A stretch of 64,000 bases of DNA, taken from NCBI RefSeq assembly GCF_014897985.1, contig NZ_JABUZA010000005.1, forward strand, positions 1-64,000, read 5' to 3'. The notes below the pieces were generated by a model. It had not been told where the DNA came from and did not search any database. It was given only the letters and a program-made list of their open reading frames with translations. The translations under genes were made by a program, and so were the position numbers. Source of the stretch: Halomonas colorata. GTDB lineage: Bacteria; Pseudomonadota; Gammaproteobacteria; Pseudomonadales; Halomonadaceae. This document shows, one piece after another, positions 26,490 to 34,761 of this stretch (the stretch's first letter is position 1; each line of letters begins with the position of its first letter).

Positions 26490-26552
26490 TTCAATCAATG
26501 ACCTAGCTGGTTGTGGCTCAAAGGATGAACGACCTGCCTCTAGAGTTCATGA

Positions 26553-26585
26553 TCGTAGGTTCAAATCCTACTGGGCACACCATTT
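26553..26585 (+). repeat. Right attachment-like repeat (tRNA-Ile 3' relic)
   Basis: T-arm and acceptor end of a tRNA, without a matching 5' half. It matches 15985-16017 at 31 of 33 positions; the differences are a G to A in the T-loop and a C to A in the acceptor. It lies 20 bp before the end of azlD. Confidence 0.7.
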
Positions 26586-26604
26586 TCTCAAGTCTTCTGC
26601 GACA

Positions 26605-26943
26605 TCACCCTGCTAGCGCTACCCCTATTAGTACTAATCCAAACACTGCTACACCCGCTGCCACAGGCAGGCCCATTGTGCGTACGCGCAGCCATACAAG
26701 CAGCGTCACGAATAGTCCGATGGCCGTTGCTGCCCATGAAATAACGCCAGGATTAACGGGAACGAGCGAGACGCCGAGCACCGCCGCGATCATCAGCGGG
26801 CCTAAAATGCTGATCCATTGAGGAATGCTGTTTAGGCCGGTTTCACTTCCCAGGCGGCGCTGCATCCATAGAAACGGCACAACGCGTATGAGTAGCGTAC
26901 CCAATGCTGAAGCGATTACGGCTAACCACAGTCCTGTGCTCAT
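26605..26943 (-). CDS. azlD: AzlD-family branched-chain amino acid exporter subunit
   Basis: 112-aa membrane protein with three to four hydrophobic segments, matching AzlD (LLIRVVPFLWMQRRLGSE near the N-terminus, then WISILGPLMIAAVLGVSL). With AzlC it forms an exporter for branched-chain or related amino acids in the inner membrane. The gene overlaps azlC by 4 nt. It is the first core gene to the right of the island. Confidence 0.9.
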   Translation of the reverse strand: MSTGLWLAVIASALGTLLIRVVPFLWMQRRLGSETGLNSIPQWISILGPLMIAAVLGVSLVPVNPGVISWAATAIGLFVTLLVWLRVRTMGLPVAAGVAVFGLVLIGVALAG

Positions 26944-27662
26944 AATGTGCTCTTCCTGGGATAAAATCTCACCATATAAAAACAGATGGCACCGCAGGCA
27001 GCTGCCAACGGGATGGCAACGTTGCTCCAGCCATAAAGGGTAAAGAAAAGGGCGGATGCAATGGTGCAGCCCAAGGCTAATGCCCAGCGTTTATCCGTGA
27101 CGCGTGGCGCTACCATGGTTAAAAAAAGCGCGGGTAGGGCAAAGGGCATAATTTCACCCAGCAGCGGCCAGTAGGCCGTTAACGTTTCTCCGGCTGTGGC
27201 GCCTACCACGGTACCCACAATCCACACGCCCCAGGCCAGCAGTGCTACTCCCAAAAACCAGCCGAAACGTTCAGATTCAGGCAGTTGAGGCAGACGCGTA
27301 TGCGCCAGGGCAAAGACCTGATCGGTAAGGCCGTGCATAAGCCAGGGCCAGTGGCGGCTGCGGGGTAGCCAGGCCGCGATGTTCGGGCCGTAAACCACAT
27401 GGCGCACGTTAATCAGTAGCGTCAACACGACCACCAGCCACAGCGGCGAGCCCGCCGCGACCATGCCGACGAATAGAAACTGTGAGGCACCCGCATAAAT
27501 TAACAGCGATATGACCGCCGCTTCCCAGGTGCTAAAACCTGCCTGTGTCGCCACTAAACCAAACGAGAGCGAAACGGGTATATAGCCGCCCAGCAAAGGA
27601 ATCGCTTCGCGCACGCCACGCAGTGTCGAACGACCAGAAGTAAGCTTGGTAAGCTGGTTCAT
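26940..27662 (-). CDS. azlC: AzlC-family branched-chain amino acid exporter subunit
   Basis: 240-aa inner-membrane protein, the large subunit of AzlCD/YgaZH-type exporters. Family signatures: REAIPLLGGYIPVSLSFGL, SLLIYAGASQFLFVGMVAAG and LINVRHVVYGPNI. Both ends of the gene overlap its neighbours by 4 nt (regulator upstream, azlD downstream), so regulator, azlC and azlD are one operon. Substrate is from the family (leucine, isoleucine, valine or 4-azaleucine export). Confidence 0.92.
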   Translation of the reverse strand: MNQLTKLTSGRSTLRGVREAIPLLGGYIPVSLSFGLVATQAGFSTWEAAVISLLIYAGASQFLFVGMVAAGSPLWLVVVLTLLINVRHVVYGPNIAAWLPRSRHWPWLMHGLTDQVFALAHTRLPQLPESERFGWFLGVALLAWGVWIVGTVVGATAGETLTAYWPLLGEIMPFALPALFLTMVAPRVTDKRWALALGCTIASALFFTLYGWSNVAIPLAAACGAICFYMVRFYPRKSTL

Positions 27663-28189
27663 GGCGTACCGCCTTTTTCAGCGTAAGTAATGGTTAAAAT
27701 CAGCGTCGCCTCTGCTGCCTGGGTGCGGTAAAGGTGTGGCTGGTCGGCCGGGAAGGTGAGGGTCTCTCCAGGCATAAGCGCTGTAGTGTTGCCATCCGGC
27801 CCAGCTTCCAGCCTGCCGCTGATCAGCGTGAGTGATTCCTGCGCACCCGGCGTATGCGCCTCGGCATGGCGCAGCGTGTTCGGCGCGCAGCGCATCCAGT
27901 AAGCGTCCACTTGGGGCGAGTCTTTGCCCTGATCAATAAGCCGGACCTGCACGCCATCTTCACCCAGCGGCACGGTAATTGGTGCCACTAACGTACCAAA
28001 CGGCACGTTGAGCTGAACGGCCAGCCGCCAGATAGTATCCAAGGTGGGGTTGCCATTGCCCTGTTCAAGTCGGCAAAGATTGGATTTGGCGATGCCCGCT
28101 TCATTGGCCAACTGCGACAGCGAAAGGCCTCGCTCCGTACGAAGCGTTTGAAGGTGCTGGCCCAATGTACTCAGTGAAAGCTTATCCAT
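27659..28189 (-). CDS. XRE-cupin transcriptional regulator of azlCD
   Basis: 176-aa regulator with an N-terminal XRE helix-turn-helix (SLSQLANEAGIAKSNLCRLE, about residues 22-42) and a C-terminal cupin (about 100-170, GETLTFPADQPHLYRT). Cupin-type XRE proteins often sense a small molecule. The stop overlaps the azlC start (ATGA), so it is the first gene of the exporter operon and probably autoregulatory. A perfect 22-bp palindrome 19 bp upstream of its ATG is a likely operator. Confidence 0.9.
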   Translation of the reverse strand: MDKLSLSTLGQHLQTLRTERGLSLSQLANEAGIAKSNLCRLEQGNGNPTLDTIWRLAVQLNVPFGTLVAPITVPLGEDGVQVRLIDQGKDSPQVDAYWMRCAPNTLRHAEAHTPGAQESLTLISGRLEAGPDGNTTALMPGETLTFPADQPHLYRTQAAEATLILTITYAEKGGTP

Positions 28190-28207
28190 GACGTACTCTA
28201 GTGTTCT

Positions 28208-28229
28208 TTATATAGAACGTTCTATATAA
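28208..28229. promoter_or_regulatory. Perfect 22-bp palindrome, likely operator of the azl operon
   Basis: The half-site TTATATAGAAC is followed directly by its exact reverse complement. A second, overlapping repeat GTTCT-N6-AGAAC starts at 28203. It sits 19 bp before the regulator ATG, over the expected promoter, and is AT-rich in a GC-rich genome. Confidence 0.65.
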
Positions 28230-28299
28230 GGGACGAGTGTGTGTCAATGATTACTGTTAATGGATGGAAAGAAGCTCAGCTGGAAAGACGACAGGGGGC

Positions 28300-28335
28300 T
28301 GGGAGCGCCAGCCAATTAAGGCGAGAGCGCTCCCA
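28300..28335. terminator. Hairpin between sstT and the azl operon
   Basis: TGGGAGCGC and GCGCTCCCA form a perfect 9-bp stem with an 18-nt loop. A short T-run (TTTT) follows only on the plus strand; for sstT on the minus strand it would be a stem without a tail. Probably transcript-ending for sstT but not certain. Confidence 0.4.
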
Positions 28336-28348
28336 TTTTGGCGTGCAG

Positions 28349-29578
28349 CTAGGAGGAAGTGAGAGGGTTGCTACGTGCGCGGCATGCAGCGGCAGTAAAC
28401 AGCACGTCAGTTGAGGAGTTAAGCGCGGTTTCTGTGGAGTCCTGCACTACGCTAATCACAAAGCCGATCGCGACTGCCTGCATGGCCACTTCAGTTGGAA
28501 TACCAAACAGGTTGGCGGCCATCGGAATCAGCATCAGAGAGCCACCGGCTACGCCGGAAACGCCGCAAGCTGCCAGCGCAGAGACGATGCACAGCAGTAA
28601 GGCAGTGGGGAAATCAACGTTAATGCCCAGCGTATGGGTGGTCGCCAGCGTGATCACGGTGATGGTGATTGCCGCACCGCACATGTTGATCGTCGCGCCT
28701 AACGGAATGGAAATCGAGTAAGTATCAGCGTCCAACTTCAGTCGGCGGCAGAGCTCAAGGTTGACCGGAATATTGGCCGCTGAGCTGCGTGTAAAGAAGG
28801 CGGTAATCGCGCTGCCGCGCAGGCAGGCAAATACCAGCGGGTAGGGGTTCTGACGGGTGGCGATGTATACCAGCAGCGGATTGCTCACCAGAGCAACAAA
28901 CATCATGCACCCAACGATAACCGCGAGCAGCTGGGCATAGTTAACCAGCGACTCAATGCCTGACTCTGCCAGCGTACCGGCCACTAGGCCTAAAATACCC
29001 AGCGGGGCCAGACGAATTACCAGCGCAACAATACGTGAGATGGCGTCAGAAAGATCGCTAAGGGCAAGGCGGGTAGTGTCACTTGCTTGGCGCAGCATCA
29101 GGCCAAGGCCAACGGCCCAGGCAAGAATGGCGATAAAATTACCTTCCATTAGCGCACTGACGGGGTTGGCTACCGCGTTTAGCAGCAGGTGGCGCAGGAT
29201 CTGGAAGATATCGCCAGGCGGGTTGCCCTCCGCTTGGGGGGCATTAAGCGCAAGCTCCGTTGGAAATGCAAAGCTTGCTGCAACGGCAATCAGCGCCGCT
29301 ACCAGCGTGCCAACAATATAAAGCACCAGTACCGAGCGAATATGAGTAGGCTGCCCTTGCCGATGCGCAGAAATCGCGGCCGCCACCAGAACAAACACCA
29401 GAATAGGCGCGACGGCCTGCAGTGCAGCAATAAATAGCTGACCCAATAGCGCTATGTCGCTAGCAAGAGAAGGCGCGAATACCCCAAGTAGGGCACCTAT
29501 CACGATACCGATAAAAATCTGAGAAATAAGGCCCAGCTGTAAAAGGGGGCGGAACAAGCCTGTGGCGGTTGCAATCAT
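28349..29578 (-). CDS. sstT: Serine/threonine:sodium symporter SstT
   Basis: 409-aa inner-membrane symporter of the DAACS (glutamate transporter) family, SstT branch, importing serine and threonine with sodium. Visible marks are [20 protein letters not shown] (serine-rich re-entrant loop), [19 protein letters not shown] (NMxGAA variant of the NMDGT motif) and [20 protein letters not shown] near the C-terminus. About eight to nine membrane segments. Length is normal. It stands alone upstream of the azl operon; a sodium-coupled carrier fits a halophilic host. Confidence 0.95.
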   Translation of the reverse strand: MIATATGLFRPLLQLGLISQIFIGIVIGALLGVFAPSLASDIALLGQLFIAALQAVAPILVFVLVAAAISAHRQGQPTHIRSVLVLYIVGTLVAALIAVAASFAFPTELALNAPQAEGNPPGDIFQILRHLLLNAVANPVSALMEGNFIAILAWAVGLGLMLRQASDTTRLALSDLSDAISRIVALVIRLAPLGILGLVAGTLAESGIESLVNYAQLLAVIVGCMMFVALVSNPLLVYIATRQNPYPLVFACLRGSAITAFFTRSSAANIPVNLELCRRLKLDADTYSISIPLGATINMCGAAITITVITLATTHTLGINVDFPTALLLCIVSALAACGVSGVAGGSLMLIPMAANLFGIPTEVAMQAVAIGFVISVVQDSTETALNSSTDVLFTAAACRARSNPLTSS

Positions 29579-29836
29579 CGCGCGTCACTCAGGTAGTAGA
29601 ATGTGATTGGCGCCGTGGACGCCTCCTGAAAGGGGCAGCATTCTATCACTTGCGGTTATCGCGCGGGCTTTTTGGCGGGTAAGTTTCTCTACATGGGCGA
29701 AAAGAAAATAAATTTTATATGCAGTTGGCCGTATTGGCATTTTGATATTTTATAATCGAATCGTCAGACCGGTACGGTTTACATAAAAATTGATATTGAC
29801 TACATGACACTCAAAAAACTAGAAGGGAACGAACGA

Positions 29837-30166
29837 ATGCGTATCACATTAAGGTTGGTGGCATTGATAATGCTTTGTTTATCGACGGTGGCTAACGCCT
29901 CTGACTACTACGTCGATGTTACCAATCGCACTGGCTATACCATCTTTTATATGTATGTTAGCCCAGCGAGTTCAAAGAGTTGGGAAGAAGATGTATTGGG
30001 AGAAACAGTGCTAGAGAACGGTGAAACTCAGCGGGTAACCTTAACGGGTTACACAAATCCATACTTTGATATTCGCTTGGTCGATCAAGATAACGACAGC
30101 TACACCTTCTGGACGATTGATGTGTCAACGCAGGATATCGTGGTAACGCTTGACCATCTCGATTGA
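29837..30166 (+). CDS. Small secreted protein, function unknown
   Basis: 109-aa protein with a clear signal peptide (about 1-20, TVANA|SDYY). I start at the ATG at 29837, preceded by GAAGGGAACG; an in-frame ATG 33 nt upstream would put charged residues before the signal. The mature part (YYVDVTNRTGYTIFYMYVSP, then WEEDVLGE and VTLTG) looks like a single small beta domain. I recognise this as a recurring uncharacterised domain of secreted bacterial proteins but cannot name a function. A strong hairpin follows. Confidence 0.75.
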   Translation: MRITLRLVALIMLCLSTVANASDYYVDVTNRTGYTIFYMYVSPASSKSWEEDVLGETVLENGETQRVTLTGYTNPYFDIRLVDQDNDSYTFWTIDVSTQDIVVTLDHLD

Positions 30167-30171
30167 TGCTT

Positions 30172-30208
30172 GCTTCCCTTGCCGTCGTATTGCAACGGCA
30201 AGGGAAGC
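30172..30208. terminator. Strong hairpin between convergent genes
   Basis: GCTTCCCTTGCCGT and ACGGCAAGGGAAGC form a perfect 14-bp stem with a 9-nt loop. There is no T-run on either strand. Its place between two convergent stops suggests a bidirectional terminator. Confidence 0.65.
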
Positions 30209-30230
30209 ATCAGGAAAGGTTAAGACCTAA

Positions 30231-30542
30231 TTAAGCAGCGACCATCGTTTGACGTGCCGCTTGTCGTGTAGTGCTGTGCGGGGCCGGTGTTGCAACGTTA
30301 GCGCTCATGGTAGCTACCATGGCATACCCTTTTTCAGTCAGTTCCACGACGTCTGGTGAAGAGCCCCATTTCAGCAGCATATCGTCAAGCTGACGTTCTG
30401 CGGCTTCAAACTGGCTGCAATGACACAGCAGTTTAGCGATGGTGTAATCGCATTCTGGGGTGTCGAACATTTCATCCTTGATTTCCTGGATAGCAAGTTG
30501 AAGACCGGCTTGGGAAATCTCTGCTAAATGGATATGTTGCAT
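30231..30542 (-). CDS. Small hypothetical protein
   Basis: 103-aa predicted cytoplasmic protein (MQHIHLAEISQAGLQLAI...). The ATG at 30542 is preceded by AAGGAG on the minus strand, which favours it over a longer frame opening at 30674. It is mostly helical, with two nearby cysteines (LLCHCSQFEAAE), and the helix pattern in the middle recalls a TPR-like hairpin. The C-terminus is rich in A, T and Q. I do not recognise the family. Confidence 0.65.
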   Translation of the reverse strand: MQHIHLAEISQAGLQLAIQEIKDEMFDTPECDYTIAKLLCHCSQFEAAERQLDDMLLKWGSSPDVVELTEKGYAMVATMSANVATPAPHSTTRQAARQTMVAA

Positions 30543-30658
30543 GCCACTACTCCTTGTGAATGCTGGTTTATTTGTACGCAAATTGTACTCTTGGAGAGTA
30601 ATATAGCTTTTTTTCAGATGCAAACCCGAATTGGTCGAATGGCTTAAATGGACACTAT

Positions 30659-30691
30659 AAAAAAATCCCTCCACTTAACGTAGAGGGATTT
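30659..30691 (-). terminator. Rho-independent terminator of the small membrane protein gene
   Basis: Minus strand: AAATCCCTC, 11-nt loop, GAGGGATTT, then a run of T (seven in all with the stem end). It follows the gene at 30732-30911 and also precedes the promoter of the next gene. Confidence 0.8.
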
Positions 30692-30731
30692 CGCTGCACT
30701 TTTTCATGCCGCTACTATAGGGTTTATACGG

Positions 30732-30911
30732 CTACAGGGGGAGCATCGCGAGTACGGTAACCACACAGCCTGCCAAAAAAGCGAGAGAAGCAAGCTTGAT
30801 AATGTCTGCTTCTTGGTTTTTTGAGCGCCTATGCCGCTGTTCCATAAGATATTTTTCAAGGTGTTCGCGGCTGCCTGGTTTTGCTCCATTGAAAAGATGT
30901 TGGCGTATCAT
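30732..30911 (-). CDS. Small single-span membrane protein
   Basis: 59-aa protein with a basic N-terminal half (REHLEKYLMEQRHRRSKNQ) and one C-terminal membrane helix (IIKLASLAFLAGCVVTVL). AAGGAG five bases before the ATG at 30911 and a good terminator downstream make it a likely real gene, although an in-frame upstream start at 31031 exists. Family unknown. Confidence 0.6.
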   Translation of the reverse strand: MIRQHLFNGAKPGSREHLEKYLMEQRHRRSKNQEADIIKLASLAFLAGCVVTVLAMLPL

Positions 30912-31414
30912 CTTGACTCCTTGAGCGTTGCGGTTAGTGATTTCCTCGTTCCCGCCTATAAAATCCTTGCACTCGAGCGTTTTACTGTCTGTTTTAACTA
31001 GCGTTGTAAATATCGTTCGAAGCCTAAGCATAGACCAAAACCAGAAAAACTAGGCATAAAAAGCTATACAAAAAATTAACAATATTGTCATGCGTGTGTC
31101 ACTAATGCTCGGTTAGTGGTTTATAGAGCGGCGATGATAACGGTTAGCGTTTGGCTTTTTTCAGCTCTTTCAAGCAGTAACTACCGCAATATAAAAAATC
31201 ACAAAATGGCGATCATCAGCATAAAGTATGCTGAGCTATTACAACCAAAGTTGTTAGACTTTGGTCGTAATTTTAGGTGATTTGCTGGACTAATGTTCTA
31301 TTGCAGTGAATAAAGGGCGCCAAGAAACAGTTGGGCTCTTGCTGAGTAGAAGAGTGAGTTGCCAGCTATCCTTCTAAGCTATTTCGTTTACCTGACAAGA
31401 GCGGTACCTTTCCA
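30912..31414. other. About 500-bp AT-rich gap before the DASS transporter gene
   Basis: No gene is supported. The left part must hold the promoter of the small membrane protein. Two inverted repeats lie close together: TCAGCATA-AAG-TATGCTGA at 31216-31234 and ACCAAAG-N8-CTTTGGT at 31244-31265. They are about 150 to 180 bp before the transporter start and could be operators or leader hairpins. Confidence 0.5.
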
Positions 31415-33073
31415 ATGCGCAGAACTGCCACGATGACGCTCTGGGATCAGCTTTGGCATTCCCACGATCAAGTCAAAAACCTACTCATGTGCGCGCTGCC
31501 AATATCCGGCACACCGCGTGCCCCTACGTCCACGAACGACACAAAAGGGGGGAGTGGTTCGGAGCCGCCGCGACCACCGGCCTATACCACCCCGCAAAAG
31601 ATTGGCTTGATTCTAGGCCCGTTACTGTTTGCGTTCGTATTGATGTTTTTCCACCCGGCTGACTTAAGCATCGAAGGCCGTATGGTGCTGGCTACCACGC
31701 TGTGGGTTGCCGTTTGGTGGATTACCGAAGCGATACCTATCCCCGTTACATCACTACTGCCCATTGTGTTGTTGCCAATTACCGGTGCCTTGGAAAGTAA
31801 TGCGGTCACGGCGGCTTATGGCAATCCGATTATCTTTCTTTTCCTGGGCGGTTTTATGATCGCACTGGCCATGGAAAAGTGGGACCTGCATAAGCGCATT
31901 GCCCTGACGATTATTTCCATACTGGGCACGAGCATTAATAGCATCGTGTTTGGTTTTATGGCGGCTACTGGCTTTTTATCAATGTGGGTGTCAAACACTG
32001 CCTCAGTGATGATGATGCTGCCCATTGGTACGGCGATTGTTTACCAAGTGACTCAAGAGCTTAATAAAAGCGAAGGGGACCATAGCACCGAGATCGACAA
32101 GTTCAGCAAAGCGCTAATTTTCGGCATCGGCTATGGCGGCACTATTGGTGGTTTGGGTACGCTGATCGGTACACCCCCCAATATTATTCTTGCGGCTGTC
32201 GTCACGCAGCTGTTTGACGTAGAGATTTCCTTTGCCAGTTGGATGATGTTTGCCTTCCCCGTTGTCGTGATATTGCTATTAATAAGCTGGTTGTTGCTGA
32301 CCCGGGTTATTTACCCGATCAACTTCAACAAGCTGCCGGGCGGCAAGGAGATGATCCAAAAAGAGAAGGCTGCCCTCGGTAATATCACCTTTGAAGAGAA
32401 GGCTGTGCTGGGCGTTTTTCTTTTCGCGGCGTTCATGTGGATCACCCGTTCGTTTTTATGGCAGGGCCAAATTCTCAATATTCCTGGCATTAACGACACC
32501 ATGATTGCGATTGTTGCGGCAATTCTGCTGTTTTTGATACCTTCACCCAATAAAGGCGGTTGCCTGTTGGGTTGGGATGTCGCTAAAGACGTTCCCTGGG
32601 GCATCCTGCTGCTGTTCGGGGGTGGCCTGGCGATTGCAGCGGGCTTTGGCTCTTCAGGCTTGGCAACGTGGATCGGCGAACAAATGAGCGTACTGGAAGG
32701 GGTTAACTTCCTGCTCGTGATTCTGCTTGCCACTGGCATGGTGCTTTTCCTTACCGAAATCACCTCAAACACTGCTACCGCAACGATGATTTTGCCCGTG
32801 CTGGCCTCGCTGGCGCTGGCGCTAAATATCCATCCTTTCGTACTGATGGTGCCTGCAGCGATGGCAGCTAACTGTGCTTTCATGCTGCCGGTCGGCACGC
32901 CGCCCAACGCGATTATTTTTGCCACAGGCAAAATCAAGATCATCGAAATGGTGCGCAATGGTTTCTGGCTTAACATTGCCGCCATGTTGCTGATCGTGGC
33001 CGCCGTTTACTTCCTGCTGCCCATGCTGTGGGGCGTTGATCTAACGGTTTACCCCGATGCCTTCCGCAACTAA
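31415..33073 (+). CDS. DASS family (SLC13) sodium:dicarboxylate symporter
   Basis: 552-aa inner-membrane symporter of the divalent anion:sodium family. Two SNT signatures are present (WVSNTASVMMMLPIG and EITSNTATATMILPV), as expected for the two sodium/substrate hairpins, plus GGTIGGLGTLIGTPPN. The likely substrates are C4-dicarboxylates such as succinate, malate or fumarate; other anions are possible. The first 60 residues are hydrophilic and unlike the family, so the true start could be internal (for example the ATG at 31433). A strong terminator follows. Confidence 0.92.
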   Translation: MRRTATMTLWDQLWHSHDQVKNLLMCALPISGTPRAPTSTNDTKGGSGSEPPRPPAYTTPQKIGLILGPLLFAFVLMFFHPADLSIEGRMVLATTLWVAVWWITEAIPIPVTSLLPIVLLPITGALESNAVTAAYGNPIIFLFLGGFMIALAMEKWDLHKRIALTIISILGTSINSIVFGFMAATGFLSMWVSNTASVMMMLPIGTAIVYQVTQELNKSEGDHSTEIDKFSKALIFGIGYGGTIGGLGTLIGTPPNIILAAVVTQLFDVEISFASWMMFAFPVVVILLLISWLLLTRVIYPINFNKLPGGKEMIQKEKAALGNITFEEKAVLGVFLFAAFMWITRSFLWQGQILNIPGINDTMIAIVAAILLFLIPSPNKGGCLLGWDVAKDVPWGILLLFGGGLAIAAGFGSSGLATWIGEQMSVLEGVNFLLVILLATGMVLFLTEITSNTATATMILPVLASLALALNIHPFVLMVPAAMAANCAFMLPVGTPPNAIIFATGKIKIIEMVRNGFWLNIAAMLLIVAAVYFLLPMLWGVDLTVYPDAFRN

Positions 33074-33113
33074 CCCGTTCACTTAATCGCGTTTCATCGA
33101 AGTTCTTATCAAC

Positions 33114-33142
33114 AGCCCTTATCAACGATAAGGGCTTTTTTT
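33114..33142 (+). terminator. Rho-independent terminator of the DASS transporter gene
   Basis: AGCCCTTATC, loop AAC, GATAAGGGCT, followed by a run of T. A perfect 10-bp stem. Confidence 0.92.
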
Positions 33143-33268
33143 ATGCGCGCCTAAGCACTCTATTAACAAATAGTGAAGTTGGTAACCAAGCCTTTAACCC
33201 TCTGTAAGAACGGCTACATTTCAATAGAAGTGCAAATAAAAGGACGTCGTTTGGGTAGGAGTAATGCA

Positions 33269-33778
33269 ATGGAATTGCTTAAGCAGATTACTGATTATCT
33301 ACAGCAGCAAAACCTCAAATTGGCCACCGCCGAATCATGCACTGCGGGGCTGATCGTTTCTGAGCTGGCCCGTGTGCCTGGCAGTGGCCAATGCATTGAT
33401 TGCGGCCTGGCAGTTTATTCACCGGAAGCGAAAAATCGCTACTTATCGGTCAGTTTCGATACGGTTGATACGTACGGACTTACCAGTGAAGAAACGTCCC
33501 GAGAAATGGCTTTGGGCGCACTTAATAATAACGATGCCAACGTCACCGTGGCCAACACTGGCATTGCAGGCCCTGAGCCGCATGATGATATTCCCGTGGG
33601 TACGGTATGTTTTGCCTGGGCATTTCGCCACGACCACAAGGTTTACATGATCACTGAGACGCGCCGCTTTTCCGGTGATCGTAACGAGGTACGCCTAGCC
33701 GCCGCGCACTATGCATTGGAGTGTATTCCTCGACATCACAGCAGTGTACTGGAAGGTAGCGCACCACTGGATGAGTAG
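33269..33778 (+). CDS. CinA C-terminal domain / nicotinamide-nucleotide amidohydrolase (PncC-like)
   Basis: 169-aa single-domain CinA_C protein. PncC enzymes convert nicotinamide mononucleotide to nicotinate mononucleotide, recycling NAD breakdown products. Motifs: LATAESCTAGLIVSELA (about 18-34) and NTGIAGPEPHDDIPVGTV. The glycine-rich loop after TGIAGP is altered (PEPHDD instead of a GG motif), so activity is likely but not certain; the E. coli YdeJ paralogue is an inactive relative. Start at 33269, with TAGGAG upstream; longer in-frame extension is unlike the family. NadE follows in the same direction, supporting an NAD role. Confidence 0.85.
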   Translation: MELLKQITDYLQQQNLKLATAESCTAGLIVSELARVPGSGQCIDCGLAVYSPEAKNRYLSVSFDTVDTYGLTSEETSREMALGALNNNDANVTVANTGIAGPEPHDDIPVGTVCFAWAFRHDHKVYMITETRRFSGDRNEVRLAAAHYALECIPRHHSSVLEGSAPLDE

Positions 33779-33856
33779 AACCGAATCCATTTCTGCTCTA
33801 GCCTGAATCATACGCTATCCGCTATGGATTAACGTTCGACCCGCAAGGAGGCCAAG

Positions 33857-34681
33857 ATGGTAGATCGACAGGCAACCCAATCGCATATTCAAACGACTTT
33901 ACAGGTAAAGCCGCGTATTGACCCTCAGCAAGAGGTTGATAAGCGCGTTGATTTCTTATGTCGTCAAATGATCGATACAGGGCAGCACGCGCTCGTATTG
34001 GGCATTAGCGGCGGTGTGGATTCCACGGTAGGCGGCCGTTTGGCGCAGCTGGCGGTTAATAGGGCGCGTGAGCAGGGTGTAGATGCTTCTTTTTACGCAA
34101 TGCGGCTGCCTTATGGTACCCAGCAGGATGAAGACGATGCGCAGAAGGCGCTGTCGTTTATCGACCCCGACCATGTGCTGAGTGTTAACGTTAAACCGGC
34201 AAGCGATGCCCTTCTGGCCGCACTGGAAGAGGGCGGGCTAACGTTTAGAGACGACGCTCACCGCGATTTTGTGTTGGGCAATATCAAGGCGCGCCAGCGT
34301 ATGGTGACGCAATATGCGGCGGCGGGAGCGCGAAGCGGCCTGGTGGTCGGCACGGATCAAGCCGCCGAAGCACTAATGGGCTTTTTTACCAAATATGGCG
34401 ACGGTGCCTGTGACGTTGCGCCACTCACCGGGCTAACCAAAAGCCAGGTTCGTGAAGTCGGTGCGGCGCTGGGCGCCCCCGCCGCTTTGGTTGAAAAGCA
34501 GCCCACCGCTGATCTGGAAACGCTCAAACCCCAGCTGGCGGATGAAGTAGCGCTAGGCGTAACTTATGTCGATATTGATGCCTTCCTGGTCGGCGATGCC
34601 ATCAGTGATGAGGCGTACACCACCATTATTGACACCTATACCCGCACTGAGCATAAACGCCAGCTGCCCAAGACCCCTTGA
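33857..34681 (+). CDS. nadE: NAD(+) synthetase, ammonia-dependent
   Basis: 274-aa cytoplasmic enzyme that amidates deamido-NAD to NAD using ATP and ammonia. The PP-loop SGGVDS is at residues 51-56. VVGTDQAAEALMGFFTKYGD and DVAPLTGLTKSQVREVGAAL are characteristic of the single-domain NadE. No glutaminase domain is present, so ammonia is the direct donor. AAGGAGG precedes the ATG. It is next to the PncC-like gene. Confidence 0.96.
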   Translation: MVDRQATQSHIQTTLQVKPRIDPQQEVDKRVDFLCRQMIDTGQHALVLGISGGVDSTVGGRLAQLAVNRAREQGVDASFYAMRLPYGTQQDEDDAQKALSFIDPDHVLSVNVKPASDALLAALEEGGLTFRDDAHRDFVLGNIKARQRMVTQYAAAGARSGLVVGTDQAAEALMGFFTKYGDGACDVAPLTGLTKSQVREVGAALGAPAALVEKQPTADLETLKPQLADEVALGVTYVDIDAFLVGDAISDEAYTTIIDTYTRTEHKRQLPKTP

Positions 34682-34761
34682 GTGTTTCTCACCAGTAAAG
34701 GCTAAACGCCGTCAGGTTAGGTTGTTATGATGCTACCACCTAACCTGCTGTTGAGCCTGCT

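Noticed and set aside
26510-26585. Complete tRNA gene at the right island edge
   Set aside because: The T-arm and CCA end are good, but no 5' strand pairs with the acceptor end and no standard anticodon arm forms. It is only a 3' relic.
32311-32985. 224-aa open frame on the minus strand
   Set aside because: Antisense to the DASS transporter; low-complexity composition typical of a shadow frame.
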